From: Spirochaetota bacterium
GTDB lineage: Bacteria; Spirochaetota; Spirochaetia; Treponematales; Rectinemataceae
Direction: 5' to 3'
NCBI GenBank assembly: GCA_008080685.1
Contig: VKGY01000015.1
Span: 5,845 to 41,960, forward strand
DNA: 36,116 nucleotides
The notes beneath the pieces are model-generated. The model did no database searches and was not told where the DNA came from. It worked only from the letters and a program-made list of their open reading frames with translations. Shown piece by piece: positions 8,148 to 16,608 of the stretch. Position numbers and translations under genes: made by a program. Numbering within the stretch: the stretch's first letter is position 1; each line of letters starts with the position of its first letter.

Positions 8148-9419
8148 TTGACGAACGAGCTATTGGTTTTTGTCGCCATGCTGGGTGTCTTTGCCCTGGG
8201 GACCTTCGCCCTAAAGTGGCCTGTATCAGTTTCCATGCTTCTGGCCTCCGTAGCCGGAGCCTTGGCAGGTGGGTTCGGCCTTCCCCTGCGCCATCTGGTG
8301 GAGGGTTCCTTCGGTTATGTGGATACCATCCTCACCATCGCCACGGCCATGATTTTCATGAACGCATTCAAAGACTCAGGCGGACTCGAGGCTCTCTCGG
8401 CGGCCACAATCCGGCGCTTTCATAAAATTCCCGGCCTTCTCCTAATCCTTCTCACCCTGGTGGTGATGTTTCCTGGGATGATCACAGGCTCGTCCTCCGC
8501 CTCGGTCCTCACCGCCGGCGCCGTGGTGGCCCCCATGTTCGCCGCCCTGGGCATACCGGGGGTCCAGTCCGCGGCCCTCATCGCCATGGCGGGCATTTTG
8601 GGCATGATAGCCCCGCCGGTGAACATTCCGGTGATGATCATAGGCGGGGGCATCGACATGCCCTACGTGGGCTTCGAGCTTCCCCTCCTTCTCATGACTC
8701 TTCCCCTGGCCATCTTCTCGGCCTTGTATTTCGGGCTCAAGCATGTGCGCAAGATCGACATGTCCAAGGTTCTTGCAGCCCTGGACACCGCCACCTTGGA
8801 CAAATACGGCTCGGCGAGGCTCTTCGCCCCCGCTGTTTTGGTGGTCCTCCTCATGATCCTGGACAAGGCTATGCCCAAGGTCTTCAATCTGGGCATGCCT
8901 CTCATCTTCGCCATCGGCGCGGGACTGGCCTATTTCACGGGGAAGAAGTTCAACGTCCTTTCCTCGGCCAGGCAGGCGGTGGAGCAGGCCCTTCCCGTCC
9001 TGGGAATCCTTGTCGGGGTTGGGATGTTCATCCAGATCATGACTCTCACGGGAGTGAGGGGCTTCATAGTCGTGAATTCTCTTTCGGTGCCGCCGGCCCT
9101 ATTGTATCTGGCCATCGCAGTGAGCCTGCCGCTTTTCGGGGCGGTTTCCTCCTTTGGTGCCTCGAGCGTCCTGGGCGTGCCATTTCTCTTGGCCTTGCTG
9201 GGCAGGGATCAGATCATCACCGCCTCGGCCTTGTCGCTCATAGCCTCCTTAGGCGATTTCATGCCTCCCACCGCTCTGTCGGCTATTTTCGCTGCCCAGG
9301 TGGTGGGTTTGGACGGGTATGGCAAGACGCTGAAGAAGCTGATAATTCCATCCCTCATCATCATAGGCTGGTCCCTGCTTTTTATCGTGTTTTCTAAGCA
9401 GATCCGGTCTTTGCTTTAA
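8148..9419 (+). CDS. DctM-like (TRAP large-subunit / ion-transporter superfamily) permease
   Basis: A 423-aa polytopic membrane protein with about 11-12 hydrophobic helices. Start TTG 8148 is supported by TGGAGGA at 8136-8142. The segment PGMITGSSSASVLTAG, followed by IAMAGILGMIAPPVN, matches the SGSS and G-x-IxPP hairpin pattern of TRAP large subunits and related ion-transporter-superfamily carriers. A second, inverted-repeat-like pair (AVSSFGASSVLG and LIASLGDFMPP) lies in the C-terminal half. TRAP systems normally need a DctP binding protein and a four-helix DctQ; neither is here, although a 47-aa two-helix protein follows directly. The substrate is unknown; context (GGT before, aspartoacylase-like enzyme after) points to an amino acid, dicarboxylate or N-acyl amino acid. 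Confidence 0.75.
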   Translation: MTNELLVFVAMLGVFALGTFALKWPVSVSMLLASVAGALAGGFGLPLRHLVEGSFGYVDTILTIATAMIFMNAFKDSGGLEALSAATIRRFHKIPGLLLILLTLVVMFPGMITGSSSASVLTAGAVVAPMFAALGIPGVQSAALIAMAGILGMIAPPVNIPVMIIGGGIDMPYVGFELPLLLMTLPLAIFSALYFGLKHVRKIDMSKVLAALDTATLDKYGSARLFAPAVLVVLLMILDKAMPKVFNLGMPLIFAIGAGLAYFTGKKFNVLSSARQAVEQALPVLGILVGVGMFIQIMTLTGVRGFIVVNSLSVPPALLYLAIAVSLPLFGAVSSFGASSVLGVPFLLALLGRDQIITASALSLIASLGDFMPPTALSAIFAAQVVGLDGYGKTLKKLIIPSLIIIGWSLLFIVFSKQIRSLL

Positions 9420-9434
9420 CCAAGGAGTTCCGTC

Positions 9435-9581
9435 GTGATGACCTATGTTTACCTTGGGATCCTGGCCGCGGTTCTCGCCCTTTCGGTCTGGTCTTTGCTT
9501 GCATCCAAGAAGCCGAGTTTCCAGGCAACCGCGGCCATGGTGATCGTGCCCCTTCTCTTGCGGCTTTTCCTTATAAAGTGA
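9435..9581 (+). CDS. Small two-helix membrane protein between permease and M14-like hydrolase
   Basis: A short ORF that is easily overlooked. It starts at GTG 9435 or ATG 9438, preceded by AAGGAG (9422-9427), 15 bases after the permease stop, and ends TGA at 9581, 7 bases before the next ATG. The 47-aa product (from ATG) begins MTYVYLGILAAVLALSVWSLL, then a short basic turn (ASKKPSF), then a second hydrophobic stretch (about 33-47) ending LRLFLIK. It fills the whole gap between two genes with a proper ribosome binding site and tight spacing, which argues that it is real. I do not recognise the family. It could be a small accessory subunit of the permease, comparable in position to DctQ of TRAP systems but much smaller. 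Confidence 0.65.
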   Translation: MMTYVYLGILAAVLALSVWSLLASKKPSFQATAAMVIVPLLLRLFLIK

Positions 9582-9588
9582 GGGCGGC

Positions 9589-10713
9589 ATGAAAAAGCAT
9601 CAAATGAGCGCCGCCTTTTTCCTGGTCCTCGCCCTAGGGGTCTCCATTGTCACGGGGGCGGATTTCCTCGCCAAGCGAAAGCCCTTTCCCATCTACAAGG
9701 GGCCGGGGGTCACGGAGATCCGCATGCTCTCCGAGTGGTTCGAAGGGCTTTCAGGTTCGCCGGGCGACACCGAGGTCTACGTCCTGGATTCCGGGGTGCC
9801 CGGAGCCTCCATGCTGGTTTTGGGCGGAACCCATCCCAACGAGCCATCAAGTCATATTTCCGCGGTCATGCTGGTTGAAAACGCGGTGCCTGCCGCAGGC
9901 GTCCTCTATGTGATGCCCCGGTCCAACACCTCGGGCTTTACCCACAACGATCCCCAGGAAGGGGCTCCCCAGTCCTTCACGATCCAGACTCCCATGGGGG
10001 CGCGGAGGTTTTCCTATGGTTCCCGGGCTACCAATCCAGTCCACCAGTGGCCTGATCCCAACGTGTACATCCACGCCTCCTCTGGCCAATCCCTTTCGGG
10101 CTCTGAAACGCGCAATCTGAACCGAGGCTTTCCGGGGCGGCCCAACGGCACCCTCACGGAGCAGGTCTGCTATGGGATCACCCAACTCATACGGGACAAG
10201 GGAATCACGATTTCCGTGGATTTGCACGAGGCTTCGCCCGAGTATCCGGTGGTCAACGCCATCGTGGCCCATCCCCGGGCTATGGGCTTGGCTTCGGAGA
10301 CGGTGTTGGGCCTTGAGATGCAGAACATAACCATAGGCCTCGAGCCTTCGCCGGTCAACCTAAGGGGACTAACGCACCGAGAGTTGGGCGATCACACCGA
10401 GACCCTGGCCATCCTGATCGAGACGGCCAATCCTTCCCAGGGCCGCCTGCGAGGCCGTACCGATGAGGCTTTGGTCCTAACGGGCGTGGATCCCTGGTAT
10501 GTGAAGGCCCAAAAGCTGGGCCGCCTTTACGTGCCCTACGATGAGTCCGGCCATCCTCTCAAGCAGCGGGTCGGGCGCCACGTGGCTTCCTTGCAGGAGA
10601 TAGCCTTTGGCTGGACTTTGAACAATCCGGACAAGCCTTTGGAATTCTCAGGCCTGCCCAGCTACGACGAACTCATGGAGAAGGATCTTGGCTCCTACCT
10701 CCAGCCCAAATAG
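9589..10713 (+). CDS. Secreted succinylglutamate desuccinylase/aspartoacylase-family zinc hydrolase
   Basis: A 374-aa M14-like metallo-hydrolase. The N-terminal hydrophobic segment (residues about 7-23) is a signal peptide or anchor, so it likely acts outside the cytoplasm, unlike AstE or ASPA. The zinc-site motif GGTHPNEP gives His82 and Glu85, DLHEA gives the third ligand His213, NLNRGFPG (176-183) is the substrate-binding loop, and Glu278 in ILIETANPSQG is the likely catalytic base. Members cleave N-acyl groups from amino acids such as N-acetylaspartate or N-succinylglutamate, or act as carboxypeptidases; which applies here cannot be decided. It is the last gene of the ggt cassette. Its stop lies only 4 bases from the convergent vapC stop, so no dedicated terminator fits between them. 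Confidence 0.8.
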   Translation: MKKHQMSAAFFLVLALGVSIVTGADFLAKRKPFPIYKGPGVTEIRMLSEWFEGLSGSPGDTEVYVLDSGVPGASMLVLGGTHPNEPSSHISAVMLVENAVPAAGVLYVMPRSNTSGFTHNDPQEGAPQSFTIQTPMGARRFSYGSRATNPVHQWPDPNVYIHASSGQSLSGSETRNLNRGFPGRPNGTLTEQVCYGITQLIRDKGITISVDLHEASPEYPVVNAIVAHPRAMGLASETVLGLEMQNITIGLEPSPVNLRGLTHRELGDHTETLAILIETANPSQGRLRGRTDEALVLTGVDPWYVKAQKLGRLYVPYDESGHPLKQRVGRHVASLQEIAFGWTLNNPDKPLEFSGLPSYDELMEKDLGSYLQPK

Positions 10714-10717
10714 CGCG

Positions 10718-11101
10718 TCATTGTACGATGAGGCCCGGGACTACCTTGAAATGGCTGTCCCGGGTGAGAAGGATGGAGCCCGTCTCCAGGGCTGATGCGG
10801 CGATCCAGAGATCGTTGGTGGGAATGGAGTGCCCTGAATTTTTCAGGCTTCCGTGGACTTCCGCATAGAATATCGCGGTTGCCTCGCCGATTTCATGGAC
10901 GCGAACCCTTGGGCTGGATAGGAATTGTTCCAGGGTGAGGAGGTTCGCCTTTTCCCGGCTTCCTCCCCTGAATCCCGACCTCAGTTCTCCAAGCACAATG
11001 GCAGGGACAAGTATTTCCTGGGCGGAGGCCATGACTTCGGTCCGGGAGGGAGATCCCTTGAGAAAATCCCCGTAGGCGTTTGTGTCTATCATGAGCCTCA
11101 T
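10718..11101 (-). CDS. vapC: VapC toxin, PIN-domain ribonuclease
   Basis: A 127-aa PIN-domain endoribonuclease, the toxin of a type II toxin-antitoxin pair; family members cut tRNA or rRNA. All four acidic residues of the active site are in place: Asp6 (MIDTN), Glu39 (LGELRSG), Asp97 (TNDLWIAA) and Asp115 (LLTRDSHF). The chosen start is the ATG at 11101, which overlaps the antitoxin stop as ATGA; a TTG six bases earlier is less likely. Coupling to the antitoxin frame fits known vapBC organisation. The toxin appears intact. Confidence 0.9.
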   Translation of the reverse strand: MRLMIDTNAYGDFLKGSPSRTEVMASAQEILVPAIVLGELRSGFRGGSREKANLLTLEQFLSSPRVRVHEIGEATAIFYAEVHGSLKNSGHSIPTNDLWIAASALETGSILLTRDSHFKVVPGLIVQ

Positions 11102-11328
11102 TGCCAAAGTTCCCTGTCGATGGTTTCAAACCCTTCCACAGCCTTGTCGAACTCCGCCGCCTCTTGTGCCGACCAGATTCCCGCCAAATGGTCCAGGTCG
11201 CCATAGCGCCTGCCTGTCTCGCGTTTGGAAAATATGGTCTTGTTGACGCTCTTGCCCCTCTTGGCGCTCTCGGATTTGAGGGCTCCCATGAGAAGCGGTG
11301 TGCAGCCGCGCAAGGAAATGTCCGCCAC
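11098..11328 (-). CDS. vapB: VapB-type antitoxin
   Basis: A 76-aa antitoxin. The N-terminal MADISLRGCTPLLMGALKSE, followed by GKSVNKTIF, is the strand-helix-helix DNA-binding part of a ribbon-helix-helix protein. The C-terminal HLAGIWSAQEAAEFDKAV... IDRELW tail is the usual VapC-neutralising segment. The start is GTG 11328, set by AGGAGG at 11334-11339. It is translationally coupled to vapC (ATGA overlap). Autorepression is very likely, since a long palindrome covers the promoter immediately upstream. Confidence 0.88.
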   Translation of the reverse strand: MADISLRGCTPLLMGALKSESAKRGKSVNKTIFSKRETGRRYGDLDHLAGIWSAQEAAEFDKAVEGFETIDRELWQ

Positions 11329-11357
11329 TCTCGCCTCCTAGTATTGATACAGAAATT

Positions 11358-11393
11358 TGATATCATTTTACTTCAAAAAATGATATCAGGCAA
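11358..11393 (-). promoter_or_regulatory. vapBC promoter overlapped by a perfect palindromic operator
   Basis: On the minus strand, TTGCCT (11388-11393) and TAAAAT (11365-11370) are 17 bases apart. A perfect inverted repeat with 12-base arms (11358-11369 TGATATCATTTT, 11377-11388 AAAATGATATCA; 7-base spacer) covers the -10 box, the whole spacer and the edge of the -35 box. This is where a VapB or VapBC repressor would block RNA polymerase. An extra half-site-like TGATAC lies at 11345-11350. Confidence 0.7.
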
Positions 11394-11416
11394 GAGCGGC
11401 GTCCCTTCGAGTCAGA

Positions 11417-12388
11417 TCACTGGACTATGTCTCCCAGGGCGGCGTCGATGCGCTCCAGGACGGAGGGGGTCAGCTTGGGAAGCACGTCTAGGGCGCCCAG
11501 GTTTTCCTTCAGCTGCTCGAGCTTCGAGGCCCCTGTTATGACCGTGGATACCCGGGGGTTTCTCGCCGCCCAGGCTATGCCCAGCTGGCTCATGGTGGCG
11601 CCGAGTTCGGCGGCTATGGGTTCCAGGGCCGCCACGCCCGTGGCGAAGTTTTCGTGCATATACCGCTTTTTGAGCCATTCGTAGCCCGGCAGGGCGAATC
11701 TTGAGCCTTCGGGAATGCCGTTCTTGTACTTGCCTGAGAGGAGGCCCGAGGCCAGGGGGCTGAAGGTGGTGAGCCCCAGTCCTATGCCGTCGTAGAGGCG
11801 GGCGAATTCTTTCTCGACTTTGGTCCTGGCGAGCATGTTGTACAGGGGCTGCTCCATCTGGGGGCGGTGGAGGTTGCGCCGGTCGGCTATCTGCCAGGCT
11901 TCGCGGATTTGCTCCGCCGACCACTCGCTGGTGCCCCAGTAGAAGGCTTTTCCCGAGGACAGGATGTCGCTCATGGCCCTGACAGTCTCTTCCATGGGGG
12001 TTTCGGGGTCCGGGCGGTGGCAGAAGACCAGGTCCACGTGGCTCATACCTAGGCGCTCCAGGCTGCCGTCCATGGCTTCCATGAGGTACTTCCGGTTCAG
12101 GGTGTTTTTTTCGTTTGGGCCGTCGTTGAGGCCCCAATACAGCTTGGTGGAGACAAGGAAGGATCCTCGCCTCAGGCCGAGTTTCTTGAACGCGGCGCCC
12201 ATGATTTTTTCCGATTTTCCGCTTGCGTAGACTTCGGCGTTGTCGAAAAAGTTGACCCCCCTGTCGTAGGCCACTTTGATCATCTCAGCGGCGGCGTCCA
12301 CGTCCACCTGGGAGCCGTAGGTAACCCAGGAGCCGAGGGATAGGACCGATACCTTAACGCCCGCTGAACCGAGCCTTCTGTACTGCAT
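11417..12388 (-). CDS. Aldo/keto reductase, Kv-beta/YghZ-like
   Basis: A 323-aa NADPH-dependent oxidoreductase with a TIM-barrel fold. The start ATG 12388 is chosen because GGAGG lies 6 bases before it; an upstream ATG at 12406 would include that site. The catalytic tetrad is visible: Asp49 and Tyr54 (FDNAEVY), Lys82 (VSTKLYWG) and His124 (VFCHRPD). The sequence ([42 protein letters not shown]) closely follows the voltage-gated K-channel beta-subunit-like AKR group, including E. coli YghZ (methylglyoxal/aldehyde reductase). It appears to be a single gene, cytoplasmic, probably reducing reactive aldehydes. It diverges from sbcD and lies upstream of vapBC on the same strand. Confidence 0.92.
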   Translation of the reverse strand: MQYRRLGSAGVKVSVLSLGSWVTYGSQVDVDAAAEMIKVAYDRGVNFFDNAEVYASGKSEKIMGAAFKKLGLRRGSFLVSTKLYWGLNDGPNEKNTLNRKYLMEAMDGSLERLGMSHVDLVFCHRPDPETPMEETVRAMSDILSSGKAFYWGTSEWSAEQIREAWQIADRRNLHRPQMEQPLYNMLARTKVEKEFARLYDGIGLGLTTFSPLASGLLSGKYKNGIPEGSRFALPGYEWLKKRYMHENFATGVAALEPIAAELGATMSQLGIAWAARNPRVSTVITGASKLEQLKENLGALDVLPKLTPSVLERIDAALGDIVQ

Positions 12389-12501
12389 GATGCACCTCCA
12401 CTCCAAATGTACGACATTCAGCGCCGGCCGGGAAAGGCCTTAGACCCCAAAGGCCCGCAGTTCCGATTGACGCGGAGGCCTAAGGGCTTCATCCTGGGGC
12501 T

Positions 12502-13634
12502 ATGCGTCTTTTCCACCTTTCGGATCTTCATCTTGGTAAGAATTTTCGGGGTTACGATCTCCTTGAGGACCAGGCCTACGTCCTTGATAGGGTTGTCGAG
12601 GCCCTTGCGGAGCGGAAGCCTTCATTGATGATCATCGCGGGGGATGTGTACGACAGGGCCATCCCGCCCTTGGGCGCCATCGCCTGCTTCGATGCCTTTC
12701 TCCGCGCCGCCGTCGAGGCGGTTCCGGGCATGCGGATCGTCATAATACCGGGCAACCACGATTCCTCGGGCCGCCTGGCCTTCGGCTCTGCCTTCATGGC
12801 GGATTCAGGCATCGATATCGTGACTGAACTGCGGAAGGAACCTATCCTCCTGCGGGACATCGATGCGCCGCCCCAGGAGGGTGGTGCGCCCTGGGCGGCG
12901 GTCTGGGCTTTGCCCTTCCTCACCCAGCTGATCTCCGATTGGTCCGCCGAGGGCCAGCTGGGCACGAAAGTCAATCGCTGGGGTCTGCCCCCACAGTGAA
13001 AATTCTGGCGGCCCACTGTTTCGCCGCCGGGGCTGTGGCCTCGGAGAGCGAGACTTCCTTCGTGGGCGCGGCGGAACAGGTGGACGTGGGCGCGTTCGCC
13101 GGCTTCGACTATGTCGCTTTGGGACATTTGCACAAAAGCCAGAGCCCCGCGCCTGCGGCCTGGTATTCCGGGTCGCCCATGGCCTATTCCATGGGGGAGG
13201 CGGGGGCGGAAAAGGGCTATCTCGAGGTGGAGCTGGGCGACCCGCCCCTGGTTCGCTTCATACGGATCAAGCCCTTGAGGGAGCTGAGGAAAATTCGCGG
13301 CTATTTCAGGGATCTTGCGGACAATCCCCTTCCCGAGGCTGAAAGGGGGGACTACATCGAGGCTACCCTCCTGGACGGTGAGCCTGTGCCCAACGCAGGC
13401 GAACGCCTGAAAGCCATGTACCCGAGGCTTGTGGGAACCAACCAGGAATGCTACAAGCGGAAATTGGAGGAATCTGCGCCGGGGGCGGTGGATCGGGAAT
13501 CCCTGGATCCCCTTTCGGCCCTTACCCAGGACTTTGAGCGCTTCCATAATGAAATCCGAGGGGAAGATCCTGAGCCCAAGATGGCCGCGCTCTTCGCCCA
13601 GCTTGCAAGGGAGGCGCTGAATGAGGCCGAGTAG
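12502..13634 (+). pseudogene. sbcD: SbcD, Mre11-type nuclease subunit, interrupted by a -1 frameshift
   Basis: SbcD is the phosphoesterase subunit of the SbcCD double-strand nuclease. The first frame (12502-12999) carries motifs I-III: SDLHLG with Asp8 and His10, GDVYD and GNHDS. It then ends at a TGA at 12997-12999. The remaining motifs (AAHCFAAG, FDYVALGHLHKSQ, YSGSPMAYSMGE) are in another frame that runs to 13634. The frames meet at a run of five C (12988-12992): one extra C would restore a continuous protein through LPPTVKILAAHC. Thus this is either a real one-base deletion in a homopolymer or a sequencing/assembly error. The inter-motif stretch is also somewhat shorter than in typical SbcD. 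The end overlaps sbcC by 14 bases. Confidence 0.85.
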
Positions 13635-16608
13635 ACTCGTCCTAAGTAATTTCGGCCCCTACCGGGAGAAGGCTGAAGTCGATTTTTCCCGCCTGGGGGA
13701 ATTCTTCCTCATCTGCGGGAAAACCGGTTCGGGGAAATCGACCCTCTTCGATGCCATCACCTATGCGCTGTTTGGCCAGGCGCCGGGGTCGCGCAAGGGA
13801 CAGGAGGGCGAGTTGGCCTCGGATTTCGCCCTTCCGGGGGAAAAGCCCGAGGTGGAGTTCGAGTTTTTCCTCTCCGGGCAGAAGTATCGGGTGGCGCGGA
13901 ATCCTCCCTATGCCAAGCCCAAGCGGGGAGGCGGAATGACCGAGGTTCCGTCATCAGCGGGGCTTTGGACCGAGGTCGCTGGGGCTTGGAAGCCTCTAGC
14001 CGACGGGCCAGCGGCGGTGAACAAGGCAATGGTGGAGAGGATTGGCCTGAGCGCCGACGAGTTTTCAAAGATCATCCTGCTGCCCCAGGGGGAATTCCAG
14101 GAGTTCCTGGAGATGGATTCCACCCGAAAGGGACAGATTCTGGAAAAACTGTTTCCGGTAAAGTCCCATGAGGTGGTGGCCCAGTTGGCCAAGGAGAGGG
14201 CGGCGGCGGCGGCCTTGGAGCTTTCCTCCCTTTCCGCGGAGATTGGCCGCCGCCAGGCGGAGTTGGGCGAGGAGCCGCAGGCGAGGGCCGCCGCCACCAG
14301 GGAGCTTTTGGAGGCCAAGCACGCCGAGGAGCAAAAGGCCCAGGCGGCCCTGGAGGAAGCCCAGCGGGTGCTGGAGGCGGAAGCCGCCCGAGTGCGGCGT
14401 GCCGAGGCCGCCCTCGCCGCTCAGGCGGAAGCGGAGGCCCTTGAATCCGCCCTGTCCCAGGAAGAAGAGAGGGCGGAGAGGATCAGGCGGGCGAAGGCCG
14501 CAGCCTTCGTGATCCCCATCAGGGACAACTACCTGCGCCAGGCGGCGGCGGCCAAGGATCTTGAGGCTAGGGTGGAGGCTCTGTCCAAGGAATTGGAAGG
14601 CCTTCTAGCCCAGGAAGGCGAGATCCAGGGCCTGCGGCAACGCATCCAGGTTTTGGAAGCGGAGATGAGCCCGAAGCGGGAAGTCGTATTCGCCCTTGAG
14701 AAGGCCTGCGCCGCCTTCTCGCGCCGCCTCGAGGCAACCCAGGCCTTGAACAGGGCCGAAAACCGAGCGCGGGAGCTTGAGGCTGCCTACGTCTCCCAGG
14801 AGGCATCGATTCGGTCCCGCCGGGAAGCCTTGGAAAAGGCGAAGGGGGAGTTGGAGAAGGAGGGCAACGCCCGGGTTGGCTTGGAAATATCCCGGGCAAG
14901 GCTGGCAGGATTGTCCGCCTTGGCCCAGCGTCTCGATCGCGTCGTCAAGCTTGAAATAGAGGAGGCGAAGGCGCGCAAGGACTGCGGGCTGGCCAAAGAG
15001 GCTTTGGCCAAGGCGCTTGAAGGCAGGCTGGAAGCAGCGCAGGCCTTGAAGCGCCGGGAAGAGGCCTTGGGCTTCCTTGCGGCGGGAAAGCTGGCTTCTT
15101 CCCTTGCCGAGGGAAAGCCCTGTCCCGTCTGCGGTTCCACGAAGCACCCGGCGCCCGCCTTGGGGGCGGAAGGGCTTGCGGAGGCGGAACAGGAGGTTGG
15201 ACAGGGGAGGGCGGCCTTGGTCGAGGCCGAGGCCGCCTTCGCCAGGGCCGGGGCCAACCTCGACCACTCCCTTGCCAGGCTTGGCGAGCTTGCCGCAGGG
15301 TTGGGCGAATCAGCGCAGGAGATTTCCGGGGCGGCGGAGGACCTCTCTGTGGCGCTTGCTCCCATCGACTCGGCCAATCTTGCCCCAGGCAGTTTTGCCT
15401 CGGCGGCGCGGGAGGTTTCCCGGACGAAGGATAGGGAAACAGCCATTTTCAAGGCCATGGCGGCAAGGCTTGAAGGCTTTGAGGCGGTGCGGAAGGCGAT
15501 CAGGGCGGAAGAGGAAGCCTTGGTTGCCGCCGGAGCGGAACTGGAAGGCCTCCGCACCGGCCTGGAGCGTGGGCGGGTGGAGGCGGGAAAGCTTGCGGCC
15601 ATTGTGCAGGAAGCCCTCCTTCAATCAGGAGAAATCGATCCCGCGCCTGCCCTCGAGGAGGCGCAGCGCCAGGCGTCCCAGGCGGAGGCTGAAAAAGCCA
15701 AGGCCGCAGCCCAATGCTCCCGCTGGGAAGCGGCGGCCGCGGCTGCACGATCGTCCCAAGGCACCTTAAGGCAGGAATCCGCCGCTTCGACCCAAGCCCT
15801 CGCCGCGGATCTGTCCGCCCTCGAGGCCGCCCTGGAGGCGAAAGACTTCGCCTCCGGATCCGATCTGGCCCAAGCCCTGGCCAATCTCCATGCCGCATCC
15901 TTGGCTGACCGGGTTCTGGCTGAAGAAGAAGCGGCGGCGGCGCTGTACCGCGTAAACCTGGCCGCCTCGAGGGCCAAGGCGGCATCCCTTGCCCAGGATC
16001 TGCCCCCTAAGGGCCAGGCCATGCCCGATGTCGAAGCCCTGCGGGAAACCTCAGCCCGGTCCAAGGCCGCCTTGGCCGAAGCCCGGGCTGCGACCGATGC
16101 CCTGAGGCTTGAGGCTAACCGCCTTGAAACAGGGCTTTCGGCCCTGGCCGATCTCGAATCCCGGCGCAAGGACCAGGAAGAGGGAAGCCGCGGTCTTTCC
16201 GCCCTCTCCGAGCTCCTGCGGGGCGAAATAGCGGGCCGGCGCATGCCCTTCAAGTTTTTTGTCCTGGCCATGTATTTCTCGGAAGTGGTCCGAAGGGCCT
16301 CGATCCACCTGGCTTCCATGTCCGAAGGGCGCTACTACCTTGAGCCGGAAGATGGCCAGGCCTCGGGCAGGGGGAGGGTGGGCTTGGGCCTGCGGGTCCT
16401 GGATTCCTGGACAGGCCAAAGCCGGCCCACCGCCACCCTCTCAGGGGGCGAGAAATTCCTGACCGCTATAAGCCTCGCCCTAGGACTGGCGGACTCCATC
16501 AGGGAGCGCCGGGGCGGCATCTCCCTCGACGCGGTCTTCATCGACGAGGGTTTCGGCTCCCTGGACGAAGAAGCCCTGGACCGGGCTATCAATGTGCTGA
16601 GGTTTTAG
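13621..16608 (+). CDS. sbcC: SbcC, Rad50-type ATPase of the SbcCD nuclease, lacking its C-terminal end
   Basis: A 995-aa SMC/Rad50-like ATPase. Walker A GKTGSGKS is at 33-40, a Q-loop LLPQGEF near 153-159, long Ala/Glu-rich coiled coils fill about 180-480 and 520-850, and the zinc-hook CPVC is at 501-504. The ABC signature LSGGEKF is at 940-946, Walker B with Asp975-Glu976 follows, and the D-loop SLDEE is at 980-984. The protein stops 11 residues later (DRAINVLRF). In SbcC proteins about 30-40 more residues follow, including the H-loop (GxISHV) histidine that contacts ATP; no frame after 16608 encodes this. The ATPase is therefore probably impaired, in line with the broken sbcD partner. The start overlaps sbcD. 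Confidence 0.9.
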   Translation: MRPSRLVLSNFGPYREKAEVDFSRLGEFFLICGKTGSGKSTLFDAITYALFGQAPGSRKGQEGELASDFALPGEKPEVEFEFFLSGQKYRVARNPPYAKPKRGGGMTEVPSSAGLWTEVAGAWKPLADGPAAVNKAMVERIGLSADEFSKIILLPQGEFQEFLEMDSTRKGQILEKLFPVKSHEVVAQLAKERAAAAALELSSLSAEIGRRQAELGEEPQARAAATRELLEAKHAEEQKAQAALEEAQRVLEAEAARVRRAEAALAAQAEAEALESALSQEEERAERIRRAKAAAFVIPIRDNYLRQAAAAKDLEARVEALSKELEGLLAQEGEIQGLRQRIQVLEAEMSPKREVVFALEKACAAFSRRLEATQALNRAENRARELEAAYVSQEASIRSRREALEKAKGELEKEGNARVGLEISRARLAGLSALAQRLDRVVKLEIEEAKARKDCGLAKEALAKALEGRLEAAQALKRREEALGFLAAGKLASSLAEGKPCPVCGSTKHPAPALGAEGLAEAEQEVGQGRAALVEAEAAFARAGANLDHSLARLGELAAGLGESAQEISGAAEDLSVALAPIDSANLAPGSFASAAREVSRTKDRETAIFKAMAARLEGFEAVRKAIRAEEEALVAAGAELEGLRTGLERGRVEAGKLAAIVQEALLQSGEIDPAPALEEAQRQASQAEAEKAKAAAQCSRWEAAAAAARSSQGTLRQESAASTQALAADLSALEAALEAKDFASGSDLAQALANLHAASLADRVLAEEEAAAALYRVNLAASRAKAASLAQDLPPKGQAMPDVEALRETSARSKAALAEARAATDALRLEANRLETGLSALADLESRRKDQEEGSRGLSALSELLRGEIAGRRMPFKFFVLAMYFSEVVRRASIHLASMSEGRYYLEPEDGQASGRGRVGLGLRVLDSWTGQSRPTATLSGGEKFLTAISLALGLADSIRERRGGISLDAVFIDEGFGSLDEEALDRAINVLRF

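Noticed and set aside
11101-11107. TTG start for vapC two codons upstream
   Set aside because: The ATG overlapping the antitoxin stop is the standard coupled start and keeps Asp6 at the normal distance from the N-terminus.
12980-13000. Programmed -1 ribosomal frameshift in sbcD
   Set aside because: The site reads G-CCC-CCA rather than a true X-XXY-YYZ slippery heptamer, no obvious stimulating hairpin follows, and SbcD is not known to use frameshifting. A lost C is simpler.
14605-16319. Several long antisense ORFs (220-271 residues) across sbcC
   Set aside because: They mirror the Ala/Glu coiled-coil codons of sbcC on the opposite strand; the compositions (Ser/Ala/Arg-rich) and lack of start signals mark them as shadows.
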